From Mangrovimonas spongiae (GTDB lineage Bacteria; Bacteroidota; Bacteroidia; Flavobacteriales; Flavobacteriaceae): a stretch of 64,000 nt of DNA. The position numbers and the translations under genes are program-made. The stretch spans positions 1-64,000 of the forward strand of contig NZ_RWBG01000001.1 of the NCBI RefSeq assembly GCF_003944795.1. Direction: 5' to 3'. Numbering within the stretch: position 1 is the first letter of the stretch; each line of letters opens with the position of its first letter. The notes beneath the pieces are model-generated. The model was not told the origin of the DNA, ran no database searches, and saw only the letters and a program-made list of their open reading frames with translations. Below are positions 52,320-60,332 of the stretch, piece after piece.

Positions 52320-53762
52320 ATGAAGTACATAACATTAACCATAGGATTATTTATCATCAATTTTGCGTTTGGACAACATTTATATCCTGAAAAATATGAT
52401 GATTGTAAATTGAGTAGATTTTGCTTGGATTGTGGCGACACTAAAGCGGAACCACCGAAAGATTTCGTTGCGGAATTTCTTTCCAATCTTAACGAAAAGT
52501 CTCTGAAAAAAATTAAAGGTTCAATTGAAGTTCAAGTTTTAGTTGACTCAATCGGAAAACCCTGTTTATTAAGTGCTAAGAATGAGACAAATATCAATTC
52601 TAAAAAGTTGAGATTGCAAGATGGAATTAGCAGTACGGATAAATGGTCACCTGCAATAAGCGAAAATGTGGCAGAATCAGCTTCAGTTTCTTTGCTTTTA
52701 ATTTTTGATAATGGTCTAAAGTCAATTCAAAGACGAGAATTTAACACTAAAAACCAATCAAATATGAAATCGGTTGGAACACCAGAAGTTAAGGGTTCGA
52801 GAGCTTCAAAACTTTCCGAAAGTTGGACAGTTTTCAATCAACGAAATTCAAAATTACCTTGGGACATGTCGAGAGCTGTTTTCACAGACAAAGACGGAAT
52901 AGTTTGGATTGGCACAGATAATGGTTTGGTAAAAATGACTGATGGAACAATGGAGGTTTTCGATACTCATAACTCTGGCTTGAAATCAGAAATGTATAAT
53001 AAAAGCGAAACAGTAAGTATTCGAGATGCAACAGTAGACAAACTAAATAACAAATGGTTAATAGCCAATTGGGATGCTTATAAATATGACGGTAAAAATT
53101 GGACAGTGTTTGATTCAATTAATTCACCAATAAATTGGGCGAGAAAATTATTTGTGGATAATTCAAATAACGTGTATTTCACCTCTTGGCGAGGAGTTTC
53201 AAAATACGATGGCGATAAGTGGACAACAATAGATACATCTAATTCAAAACTGCCATCAAATAAAACTCTTGGAGTATTTGTAGATAGTAAAGAGAGAGTT
53301 TGGATTGGTACTTTTAATGGAAACATAAGAATTGACGCAGACAAAACAGTTGAATACAATAATTCCGATTCTCCACTAAAAGAAGGTTCAATTTCAAAAA
53401 TGTACGAAGATAAAGATGGAAATCTTTGGTTTGACCTTTATAATGATGATGATAAGTCAAAAGCAGGAATGTTTGTTTTAAGAAGAAATGGAGAATGGGA
53501 ATCTTTAAAACCAAAAAACTCTGAACTTTTCACTAAAAATAGTATTAACGACTTCCTTTTGGATGAAGATAAAAATATACTATGGATTGCACTAAATAGT
53601 GTTGGGCTAATAAAATATGACATCAACAATGACAAATGGGAAACCTACACGAATGAAAACTCTAATATTCCGAGTATTCACGTAATGCAATTGACTAAAG
53701 ATAAAAATGGAACAATTTGGGGAGCAACATTTGCAGGTTTAATTAAACTGAACGAAAAATAA
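52320..53762 (+). CDS. Cassette 16: secreted beta-propeller protein
   Basis: A 480-aa protein with a cleavable signal peptide (about residues 1-18, ending NFAFGQ). Residues about 50-145 resemble a TonB-C-like domain (IKGSIEVQVLVDSIGKP.., PAISENVAESASVSLLLIF). From about 165 to the end there are repeated units of the two-component-regulator propeller type, with consensus 'D..G.vWIGT.nGl.k.dg' (for example DKDGIVWIGTDNGLVKMTDG, DSKERVWIGTFNGNIR), enough for one propeller. It probably binds a ligand or partner in the periplasm. It is the largest secreted cassette product here and has no kinase domain attached. Confidence 0.75.
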   Translation: MKYITLTIGLFIINFAFGQHLYPEKYDDCKLSRFCLDCGDTKAEPPKDFVAEFLSNLNEKSLKKIKGSIEVQVLVDSIGKPCLLSAKNETNINSKKLRLQDGISSTDKWSPAISENVAESASVSLLLIFDNGLKSIQRREFNTKNQSNMKSVGTPEVKGSRASKLSESWTVFNQRNSKLPWDMSRAVFTDKDGIVWIGTDNGLVKMTDGTMEVFDTHNSGLKSEMYNKSETVSIRDATVDKLNNKWLIANWDAYKYDGKNWTVFDSINSPINWARKLFVDNSNNVYFTSWRGVSKYDGDKWTTIDTSNSKLPSNKTLGVFVDSKERVWIGTFNGNIRIDADKTVEYNNSDSPLKEGSISKMYEDKDGNLWFDLYNDDDKSKAGMFVLRRNGEWESLKPKNSELFTKNSINDFLLDEDKNILWIALNSVGLIKYDINNDKWETYTNENSNIPSIHVMQLTKDKNGTIWGATFAGLIKLNEK

Positions 53763-53763
53763 C

Positions 53764-53899
53764 GTGCCCTAACAACGGCTATAAGCAATTGGGGCGAAAG
53801 TGATAAAACAAAAGTATAAACATATAACAAAGGTCGGTGCTAAACCGAAAAGTTAGGGCTTAAAATTCCCAACTGCTCATAGCCCAACCGTTGTGCATA
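53764..53899 (+). repeat. attC-like repeat R17 (subfamily C)
   Basis: Arms GGCTATAAGCAATTGGG and CCCAACTGCTCATAGCC pair, as in R7. GTTGTGCATA (53890-53899) matches TATGCACAAC at 54407-54416. Confidence 0.85.
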
Positions 53900-53921
53900 A
53901 TATTGACAAACAAAACGCTGA

Positions 53922-54401
53922 ATGAAAAAAACTATATTCTTAATTGGAATATTTCTGCTAATCGGAATTAAAATCAATGCGCAGGAATTGACTTGTGAAA
54001 ACTTTAAAATCGGACAATTTTATATTCCTGAAACACCTGAAATGGCAAAATATACAATCGTTGAAAATGACAGTATTTCAGAATTTTCACCAGAAAGAGA
54101 CAAAACGGTAAAAAAATACATTGTAATCCGAGAAAAAGGAACTCAAATAGAATGGAAAAACGGAATTGGAAACGGAAATCCTGAATATGAAATAATTGAG
54201 TGGATTGACAACTGTACATACCGACTGACTTATGACTCTTCAAAATCGGAATTGGACGAAGGGAAAAAATGGGTGAATGATAATAACGGAATTGTTGTCT
54301 CGAAAACCAAAATTGAAAATAAATGTCTGTATTACACAGCAACTATGACAACAAATGATGGACAAAAAATTTCGCAAGATGGAATAATATGCAAGGAATA
54401 A
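53922..54401 (+). CDS. Cassette 17: small secreted protein
   Basis: A 159-aa protein with a signal peptide (about residues 1-20, cleavage after INA). Three conserved-looking cysteines lie in the mature part (CENF, CTYRL, CLYY) plus a C-terminal CKE, so disulfides are possible. The mature domain is beta-rich. Similar DNA-recombination-unrelated secreted proteins of about 150 aa are common in flavobacteria, but I cannot name the family. The IS110 element has inserted into the repeat that follows. Confidence 0.65.
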   Translation: MKKTIFLIGIFLLIGIKINAQELTCENFKIGQFYIPETPEMAKYTIVENDSISEFSPERDKTVKKYIVIREKGTQIEWKNGIGNGNPEYEIIEWIDNCTYRLTYDSSKSELDEGKKWVNDNNGIVVSKTKIENKCLYYTATMTTNDGQKISQDGIICKE

Positions 54402-54406
54402 AATAC

Positions 54407-54418
54407 TATGCACAACAA
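54407..54418 (+). repeat. attC-like repeat R18, left stub
   Basis: Box TATGCACAAC and the next AA remain. The arm continues at 55621 with CGTGTATAGC after the IS110 insertion. Confidence 0.75.
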
Positions 54419-54444
54419 AGAACTGAGTTAAAAACCAAACAATT

Positions 54445-55410
54445 TTAGTTTAATTTAGAAACAAAATTCTCATCATAGGGTAATCCACTTTTCGCAACAG
54501 CAAAGGCTTGTTTGAGTAGCTTATTTGCTACTGCAATAAGCGCTAGCTTTTTACTCTTGCCCTTGGCTACCAATCGATCAAAAAGCATCTTACATGCCTT
54601 ATTGTATTTACAAGCCGAAAAGGCTGCTAAAAACAAAAGGTTACGCAATTTCTTGTTGCCTACTTTACTAATCCTACTGCGCCCTCTTACACTACTCCCA
54701 GACACTCTAATGGTCGGGGTGATACCAACATAACTACATAGTTGTGAGGCTGTTTCAAATTTCTTAAAACCATCGGTCACCACTATTAAAAATAAGGCTG
54801 TCTTCATACCTATTCCTGGTATGCTTTGCAACAAGGTTAGTTGATGTTGTTGATCCTCTTTTACAAGTTCTAGCAAGCGAGCTTCCAATACAGCCATCTC
54901 TTTGTTTAAATGATTTAAATCTCTCTGCAATGATTGGTAAACGACTGCTGAGGGAACTCCTAATGCCTTTTCTCCATGAATCTTGTTCTTTGTCGCAGTA
55001 CGCTTTTTCTGGTAACTATCCAACAACCTAAAGAGCTGTAAACATTCGGCATGTACCGAGGTCAAGGCATTGTACAACGGAACTTCATTCTGTTTACCAT
55101 ACGCACATATCGCTTTTGCATCACTCTTATCGGTCTTTACCTTAGCTAATTTCATCTGAATAAAACGTTTTATAGACAAGGGATTTACTACGGAGACATA
55201 AACGCCCTCTTTATCTAAAAATTGAGCTAATCGGTAATGGTAATAGCCCGTCGCTTCCATAACCACTAAAGCGGTTCTTGGTAAAGACTTTACAAATAAC
55301 CTAAAGCCTTTTACAATGTTGGAAAACTGAATATGACCCCCAGATTCACTGTAAACATCAAACACTGACTTACTAATGTCTATACCATAAATTTTTCTAT
55401 CTTTATCCAT
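54445..55410 (-). CDS. IS110-family transposase (DEDD recombinase)
   Basis: A 321-aa protein. The N-terminal RuvC-like domain has D11 (YGIDISK), E52 (VMEATGYYH) and D94/D97 (VKTDKSDAKA), the DEDD tetrad. A coiled-coil linker follows, then the C-terminal Tnp_20 domain (LLQSIPGIGMKTAL..VGITPTIRVSGSSVRGRSRISKVG), which contains the serine region used for strand exchange. The length is normal and the frame intact, so the element may be active. IS110 enzymes use a structured RNA encoded beside the gene to choose donor and target DNA. Confidence 0.93.
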   Translation of the reverse strand: MDKDRKIYGIDISKSVFDVYSESGGHIQFSNIVKGFRLFVKSLPRTALVVMEATGYYHYRLAQFLDKEGVYVSVVNPLSIKRFIQMKLAKVKTDKSDAKAICAYGKQNEVPLYNALTSVHAECLQLFRLLDSYQKKRTATKNKIHGEKALGVPSAVVYQSLQRDLNHLNKEMAVLEARLLELVKEDQQHQLTLLQSIPGIGMKTALFLIVVTDGFKKFETASQLCSYVGITPTIRVSGSSVRGRSRISKVGNKKLRNLLFLAAFSACKYNKACKMLFDRLVAKGKSKKLALIAVANKLLKQAFAVAKSGLPYDENFVSKLN

Positions 55411-55414
55411 AAGA

Positions 55415-55600
55415 ACTGATTTGGAAAGGACATTCTACTTACATTTCAACAACTTAAAATCGAGATCTAGGTCTCACAGAACTGAACGAAATCTTAGTAG
55501 AAAAAGAGAGAGGGTTATCATTGTTGTCGAAGTCAAGGCTTCACCGTGTATACTAACCTTATTTCTCTCTTTTGTTCTTTCTGATTTATACTCTAAATTT
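55415..55600 (-). ncRNA. Candidate IS110 bridge RNA
   Basis: Read on the minus strand, upstream of the transposase. The target-loop candidate (55520-55553) contains TTGTTGT (55521-55527), the complement of the left flank ACAACAA, and CGTGTATA (55545-55552), identical to the right flank at 55621-55628; the two are separated by a GAAG..CTTC stem. The donor-loop candidate (55478-55498) contains AGAACTGA, identical to the left end of the element (54419-54426), and TCTTA, the complement of TAAGA at its right end. The order (target loop 5', donor loop 3') matches described bridge RNAs. Ends of the RNA are not determined. Confidence 0.7.
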
Positions 55601-55620
55601 AATGGATTGTAAACTTAAGA

Positions 55621-55743
55621 CGTGTATAGCTCATTGCAATGAATTCCTAATCGGAATTCATTGCAATTTACTATCTTTCGGTCACGGCGGAAAATCATAG
55701 CTGATTTTCCGCAACGAAACCATAGTCAAAACCGTTGGTAGTA
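55621..55743 (+). repeat. attC-like repeat R18, right part
   Basis: Same arms and GAATTCCTAATCGGAATTC centre as R5. GTTGGTAGTA (55734-55743) opens the last cassette; only ACTAC (56507-56511) of its partner box remains. Confidence 0.82.
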
Positions 55744-55750
55744 ATATGAA

Positions 55751-55957
55751 CTAATCCCAATCAGAGTCTTCTAAAGTGAAGATTTTGCTTACTTCGATTT
55801 CAAAAATTTTAGCTAATCTCAAAGCTAAAACCGTTGACGGAACATATTTCCCTAATTCCATTGCATTTATTGTTTGCCTGCTGACTTTTGCCTGTTTTGC
55901 TAATTCTGCTTGTGTAATATTCTTTTTCGCTCTTTCAACTTTAATACTATTCTTCAT
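55751..55957 (-). CDS. Cassette 18: small XRE-family regulator (reverse orientation)
   Basis: A 68-aa protein, almost entirely a Cro/CI helix-turn-helix (ERAKKNITQAELAKQAKVSRQTINAMELGKYVPSTVLALRLAKIF). It matches the short YozG/AcrR-unrelated regulators that pair with small membrane proteins. It is encoded on the minus strand, opposite to all other cassette genes, downstream of the membrane protein gene with an 11-nt overlap. It probably represses its own operon. Confidence 0.85.
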   Translation of the reverse strand: MKNSIKVERAKKNITQAELAKQAKVSRQTINAMELGKYVPSTVLALRLAKIFEIEVSKIFTLEDSDWD

Positions 55958-56426
55958 AATAAGCTGATTTTTTTAGTTTGTAAATTTGCCAATTAAATCT
56001 AACTATAAAAAACAGCAAGACTGTGAACATATTAAATATCATAACCCATAAAAAATACAAACCATAAACGAACAAAAATGATAATAAAAGAATGGCATAA
56101 TTGAAATAAACAGCCCAAACCAAAGACTCTAATCTAATTTTAGAAATATACTCATCTTCCGATTTTTCTTCTGAAAAAGCAACTAATAATGAACTGATAA
56201 TAATCAAAACACCTAGAATCTCATTTAAAACATTATTATTAACCATTCTGAAAGCTCTTTTACTATCACTAAGTATTTCACCTACAAAAACTGCAGGAAC
56301 ATTAAAATCTAAAAAACTTGGCTCACATTCATAAATAAGTGTTATTAAACCAATAATTGCAGAAGGAATGAGAATAAACCACCCAATTCTTTTAAACTTA
56401 TTCGGAAATAAAAAATTTAGTTTCAT
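55947..56426 (-). CDS. Cassette 18: four-TM membrane protein paired with XRE regulator
   Basis: About 159 aa from ATG 56426 (MKLNFLFPNKFKR), preferred to 56462. Hydrophobic segments lie near residues 12-30, 68-84, 102-121 and 124-145. Two-gene units of a membrane protein of this size with a short XRE protein (DUF2178-like and relatives) are widespread in bacteria; the function is unknown. The operon must have its own promoter in the region 56427-56506 because it faces against the array. Confidence 0.65.
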   Translation of the reverse strand: MKLNFLFPNKFKRIGWFILIPSAIIGLITLIYECEPSFLDFNVPAVFVGEILSDSKRAFRMVNNNVLNEILGVLIIISSLLVAFSEEKSEDEYISKIRLESLVWAVYFNYAILLLSFLFVYGLYFLWVMIFNMFTVLLFFIVRFNWQIYKLKKSAYYEE

Positions 56427-56506
56427 AATAAACAGATTTGAATTTACACAAATGTAAAACAAACAAGCCTATTTGACAAACAAACTTTACTTTTAGTAAA
56501 ACAAAC

Positions 56507-56630
56507 ACTACTTTATATAATGTATATAATTCATTGCTAGTTAAAACCTACTTACAAAAATCCTCGCAAACGCTTAATGTCATATTTTTAATTAACTTTA
56601 CTACCACTCGTTACACAAAACCGTGGTACA
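56507..56630 (+). repeat. Decayed attC-like repeat R19, distal end of the array
   Basis: Left arm TGTATATAATTCATTGC, centre ATCCTCGCAAACGC and right end CGTTACACAAAACCGTGG are recognisable, but the terminal GTT reads GTG (56623-56625) and the left box is largely lost. No further repeat occurs to the right. Confidence 0.7.
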
Positions 56631-56663
56631 TTTTGAAAAAACAACCATCTAAAAATTGAAAAT

Positions 56664-56981
56664 ATGATATTAGTAGCGATTATTTTTATAATTCTTGGCA
56701 TTTTAATTAAGCACGGAAAAATGTATTTTTTAATTGCTGGTTACAACACAATGACAGCTGAAAAGAAAGCAAAATATAACATTAGCGAAATTGCAACACT
56801 TATGAGAAATGTAATGTTTGCAATGGCTTTTTTAATACTATTAGGATACTTTGTTTCAAACTGGTTAAACAAACCAAATCTTGAAATGATTTTTATGTTT
56901 ATTGCCATTTTAATTGGACTACCATATCTTCTTATTAAAGCTAATTCAAACAAGTATAAAATTAAACAGACGAAAAAATGA
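56664..56981 (+). CDS. DUF3784 membrane protein
   Basis: A 105-aa protein with three membrane helices (about 2-16, 49-67 and 74-91). After the first helix, the segment IKHGKMYFLIAGYNTMTAEKKAKYN is the DUF3784 signature. The function of the family is unknown. The last codon overlaps the hydrolase start (ATGA at 56978), so the two genes are co-translated. It is the first gene beyond the cassette array. Confidence 0.85.
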   Translation: MILVAIIFIILGILIKHGKMYFLIAGYNTMTAEKKAKYNISEIATLMRNVMFAMAFLILLGYFVSNWLNKPNLEMIFMFIAILIGLPYLLIKANSNKYKIKQTKK

Positions 56982-58342
56982 GGATTATTTTTACTCTTTT
57001 GTTATGTTCTCTTTATTCAATTACATCATTTTCTCAAAATTATGTTGGAAATTGGATTGGCGAAATATCCATTCCAAACGGTAAATTAGATTTTGCCTTC
57101 AAAATCACAAAACATGGAGGCAATTATAACGCTACAATGGATATTCCACAACAGGGATTAAATGCAGCAAAAGCGGAATCTGCAATACTAAAAGACACGA
57201 TATTAACAATAGCTTTCCCAAATTTTAATTTAGAATACAAAGGGAGTTTAAATGCCAACGATGAAATAATTGGAAATTTGTTTAAAGGTGGCTACCCTGC
57301 TCCCTTAAACTTAAAGCGTGGAGAAATTATTCTAAACAGACCGCAAGAACCAAAACCACCATTCAATTATTATTCAGAAGATGTTACTTTTAAAACTTCT
57401 GATAATTTAAAATTAGCAGGAACCCTAACTCTTCCTAAAGAGAAGGGGAAATTTCCTGTAGTTATCATAATAAGTGGCACTGGTCCTCAAAATAGAGACG
57501 GAGAAATGTTTAATCATAAACCGTATTATGTTATTGCCGACCAACTCACAAAAAACGGAATTGGTGTATTGAGGTTTGATGAACGCGGTGTTGGAAAATC
57601 AAAAGGAAACTTCGATACCACCACAATTGCTGTATCAGCTTCCGATATCAAATCGGCTATTAATTACCTAAAAACAAGAACAGATGTAAATGTTAAAAAA
57701 ATAGGATTGATTGGTCATAGTATTGGAGGTATTGTTGCACCAAAAGTGGCCTCAGAAATTAACGATATTAATTTCATTGTTCTAATGGCTGCTCCTGGAG
57801 TTAATGGCGACAAGTTAATGCTGTCGCAAAAAGCAGCTTTGGAAAGAACTATGGGAATGAATGAGCTTCAAATTGCACAAGGACAAGAATTAGTGAAAGG
57901 TGCCTATGACATTGTAGTTAGCACTAATCTTGATAATCAAGTCCTAAAAGACAGCCTAAATTCATTTTACATAAACAAGTACGGTAAAATGTTTCCTGAA
58001 AACCAAAGAATAGGATTGGTTAACCAAATTACAAAAAATGAAATCTTGAGCTTAATTAGATCAAAACCTTCAGAGTATTTAGAAAAAGTTGCGTGTCCTG
58101 TTTTAGCTATAAATGGAAATAAAGATTTTCAAGTGCCTTCAAAAGAAAATCTAAATGCTATAAAAATGGCCACTAAAAAAAGTGGAAACAAAAATGTAAA
58201 GACAGTAGAATTTGAAAATTTAAATCACCTATTCCAAAAATGCAATACAGGAATGTCTTCTGAATATTCCCAAATTGAACAAACAATAGCACCAGAAGTT
58301 TTGGATTTAATAACTAATTGGGTAAAAGAACAAATTGAATAA
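56978..58342 (+). CDS. Secreted alpha/beta hydrolase (S9-like esterase/peptidase)
   Basis: A 454-aa protein with a signal peptide (residues 1 to about 19, SFSQ). Residues about 22-120 form a beta-sandwich-like N-domain, and from about 135 an alpha/beta hydrolase follows: GTGPQNRDGE oxyanion region, LRFDERGVGKSKG, nucleophile elbow GHSIGG, acid in NGNKDFQVP and the catalytic His in NLNHLF. It hydrolyses an ester or peptide in the periplasm; the substrate is unknown. It is translationally coupled to the DUF3784 gene. Confidence 0.88.
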   Translation: MRIIFTLLLCSLYSITSFSQNYVGNWIGEISIPNGKLDFAFKITKHGGNYNATMDIPQQGLNAAKAESAILKDTILTIAFPNFNLEYKGSLNANDEIIGNLFKGGYPAPLNLKRGEIILNRPQEPKPPFNYYSEDVTFKTSDNLKLAGTLTLPKEKGKFPVVIIISGTGPQNRDGEMFNHKPYYVIADQLTKNGIGVLRFDERGVGKSKGNFDTTTIAVSASDIKSAINYLKTRTDVNVKKIGLIGHSIGGIVAPKVASEINDINFIVLMAAPGVNGDKLMLSQKAALERTMGMNELQIAQGQELVKGAYDIVVSTNLDNQVLKDSLNSFYINKYGKMFPENQRIGLVNQITKNEILSLIRSKPSEYLEKVACPVLAINGNKDFQVPSKENLNAIKMATKKSGNKNVKTVEFENLNHLFQKCNTGMSSEYSQIEQTIAPEVLDLITNWVKEQIE

Positions 58343-58375
58343 AAAACTGTAAAACGCCATTATTATTTACTTCGT

Positions 58376-59065
58376 ATGAGTCGAACACTAACCTTCATTG
58401 TCTGTTTTTTAATGCTCTCTTGTCAACAGAAAAAGAAGAATTTAAATAACGAGATATTAAATACCACAAGAACCTCTCATGGTAAAAATCAGTTTGATAC
58501 GTTACTAAATACTCAAGACTACTTAATCCTTGGAAATAAACTTTCCAAAGTAAAGGTTATTAGCAAAAATGACATTAAAAATTTCCCTTCTTATAAAACT
58601 TTGGCGCATTATCAATCTGATATAATTATAGGAGAAAACACCAGCCATAACAGTTTTAAAATATATAGAAAGTACCACCCAAAAATTTCTTTTAAAGATT
58701 TTCCTGCAGATGTTTTTAAAGGCCAATTAGCCGACCCAGATTTTTCAACAAACCCAGATGTAAAAAGTTTCATTACCAGAATTAAAAACGAATGTGCTAA
58801 CGGAATAAACTTTGCTGGGCATTATACATTAGTAACTTGGGGTTGCGGTTCAACTTGCCAAAGTGGTGTTTTAGTTGACAGAAAAACAGGAAAAATATTT
58901 AGTGGGGTTGACACATCCTTAGGTTCAAAATTTAAAAAGGATAGTAAAATGATCATCAAGAATGTTGGCGCAATTAACACAACAACAAATTTAATTGAAG
59001 TCTGTGCTTACTGCGAGGTGAGTCACCATATTTGGACGGGAACAATGTTTAAAAAAATAAAATAG
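58376..59065 (+). CDS. Conserved lipoprotein with Cys-rich core
   Basis: A 229-aa protein with lipobox LMLSC (Cys at about residue 16). The conserved-looking core reads FAGHYTLVTWGCGSTCQSGVLVDRKTGKIFSG, which I recall from an uncharacterised family of proteobacterial and Bacteroidota secreted proteins. The late CAYCE pair may form a disulfide with it. The function is unknown. It follows the hydrolase gene after 33 nt and may belong to the same transcript. Confidence 0.75.
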   Translation: MSRTLTFIVCFLMLSCQQKKKNLNNEILNTTRTSHGKNQFDTLLNTQDYLILGNKLSKVKVISKNDIKNFPSYKTLAHYQSDIIIGENTSHNSFKIYRKYHPKISFKDFPADVFKGQLADPDFSTNPDVKSFITRIKNECANGINFAGHYTLVTWGCGSTCQSGVLVDRKTGKIFSGVDTSLGSKFKKDSKMIIKNVGAINTTTNLIEVCAYCEVSHHIWTGTMFKKIK

Positions 59066-59218
59066 CATGGTATCGTATCACGTTAGGAATTACTATTAAT
59101 TATGATTTTTCAAATGAAAAAAATCCAAAAAATTAGTGTTTTTAATTAAATTAGTAACTCAAAATAATAATTAGCTATAATCTAGAAAACCTCAATCAGA
59201 AATATAAAAATGTAATCC

Positions 59219-59827
59219 ATGAGACTAATATTAACTACTATATTCTTATTTTTAAGTATCAAATCATTTTCTCAAAATGACTATAAAATACAGATCAATG
59301 ATACTATTCTAGAAATTTCACTTGACAAACAGTATAACATCACTCTAGACAAAAAAGAAATACAGTTTAAAATTATTTCTAAAGACACACTTATTTATAA
59401 TGACGATTTATTTAGTTTCAACTATTCTAAGGATTATAAAGTTTCTCAGACGATAATAGATGAAGGAATAAAACAATTTATGATAATGACAGCTGAGGGA
59501 TCAGGAATATTAATTCAAAAGTACTCAACAATAAACCCGACCATGCTAAATGAAATGATGATAGCTGAAGTAACAAAAGAAAGTTTAAATTATGGTTTCA
59601 CATTACAAAGAGAAGACTATTCCAGAAACCTAAAATCTGGACAAAAGATTGATGTTGATAAAGCTATTCTAACTTATAAAGACGAGACTAATATTTATGA
59701 AGTTGCTACTATAGGAGAAAAAGATGAAGGAATCCTTATTATGACTATGATAATGGATAAAACTATGAGTAAACAAGGAAAAAAAATAATTGAGTTGATG
59801 TGGAATTCACTTACATATAAAAAATAG
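59219..59827 (+). CDS. Secreted hypothetical protein
   Basis: A 202-aa protein with a signal peptide (cleavage after SFSQ, residue 19). The mature part is a mixed alpha/beta domain with no recognised motif; its size and the central TAEGSGILIQKY resemble secreted proteins of the PsbP/DUF1795-like group, but that is weak. The gap 59066-59218 upstream is AT-rich and may carry its promoter. Confidence 0.7.
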   Translation: MRLILTTIFLFLSIKSFSQNDYKIQINDTILEISLDKQYNITLDKKEIQFKIISKDTLIYNDDLFSFNYSKDYKVSQTIIDEGIKQFMIMTAEGSGILIQKYSTINPTMLNEMMIAEVTKESLNYGFTLQREDYSRNLKSGQKIDVDKAILTYKDETNIYEVATIGEKDEGILIMTMIMDKTMSKQGKKIIELMWNSLTYKK

Positions 59828-59912
59828 CAAACAACAGAATAGCCGATATTTTAATACACAGTTATGTAATAAAAAGTGTAACTTTAGCTTAACTAACCTT
59901 AAACACATTATT

Positions 59913-60332
59913 ATGAAAGCACTAAAAACAGTTATTGTTACATTATTACTTTGCTTAGTTTTTTCATGTAACTCCAACAAGGAAACTCTTTACGGTAGCA
60001 CTTGGGAATTAGAATATATTTCTGGACCCCGCATAGCTTTTAATGGCTTATACCCAAACAAAAAACCACAAATCACCTTTAATAAAGATAGCCAAAAAGT
60101 AGAAGGCAATAACAGTTGTAATGGGTATTCAGCTGAATATACAATAGATGGCAACACAATATCTTTTGGCGAACCAGGGCCTACCACCATGATGTTTTGT
60201 GGTCAAGGCGAAAAGGTCTTTTTAACCACCATAAAAAAGATAAACAGTTATAGTTTTGATGCCAATGGCAAATTGAATTTAATGATAGATGATATTACCA
60301 TGATGCGATTTCATAAAACACAAAAACCATGA
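59913..60332 (+). CDS. META-domain lipoprotein
   Basis: A 139-aa protein with lipobox VFSC (Cys at about residue 19). A META domain follows (STWELEYISG.., KPQITFNKDSQKVEGNNSCNGYSAEY.., TTMMFCGQGEKVFLTTIKKI), as in HslJ. META proteins are small outer-membrane or periplasmic proteins linked to stress tolerance. The stop overlaps the next gene by 4 nt (ATGA at 60329), so both form an operon with 61137. Confidence 0.88.
   Translation: MKALKTVIVTLLLCLVFSCNSNKETLYGSTWELEYISGPRIAFNGLYPNKKPQITFNKDSQKVEGNNSCNGYSAEYTIDGNTISFGEPGPTTMMFCGQGEKVFLTTIKKINSYSFDANGKLNLMIDDITMMRFHKTQKP

Larger units (their letters stand above)
54419..55620 (-). mobile_element. IS110-family insertion sequence in an attC-like repeat
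   Basis: About 1.2 kb between ACAACAA (54412-54418) and CGTGTATA (55621-55628), which are adjacent in unoccupied repeats. There are no terminal inverted repeats, as usual for IS110. AAGA occurs at both junctions, so the exact ends are uncertain by 2-3 nt. The transposase is on the minus strand with about 210 nt of non-coding sequence upstream and only about 25 nt downstream. The placement recalls the IS1111-attC group known to target attC sites. Confidence 0.85.

Noticed and set aside
54004-54342. Minus-strand 112-aa frame in cassette 17
   Set aside because: Antisense to a protein with a clear signal peptide; composition is that of reversed coding sequence.
1-56630. Regular repeats as a CRISPR array
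   Set aside because: Repeats are 125-200 bp, imperfect, palindromic and spaced by whole genes; no short identical repeats with short spacers and no cas genes are present.
1-56630. Repeats as a dispersed MITE family unrelated to cassettes
   Set aside because: MITE copies share the same ends and flank themselves with target duplications. Here the end box differs for each unit and matches the box at the other side of the gene, not the other side of the repeat, which a MITE cannot explain.
59820-59912. A further attC-like repeat beyond 56.6 kb
   Set aside because: AACAACAGAATAGCC..CACAGTTATG vaguely resembles the ends, but no arms pair and no matching box exists.
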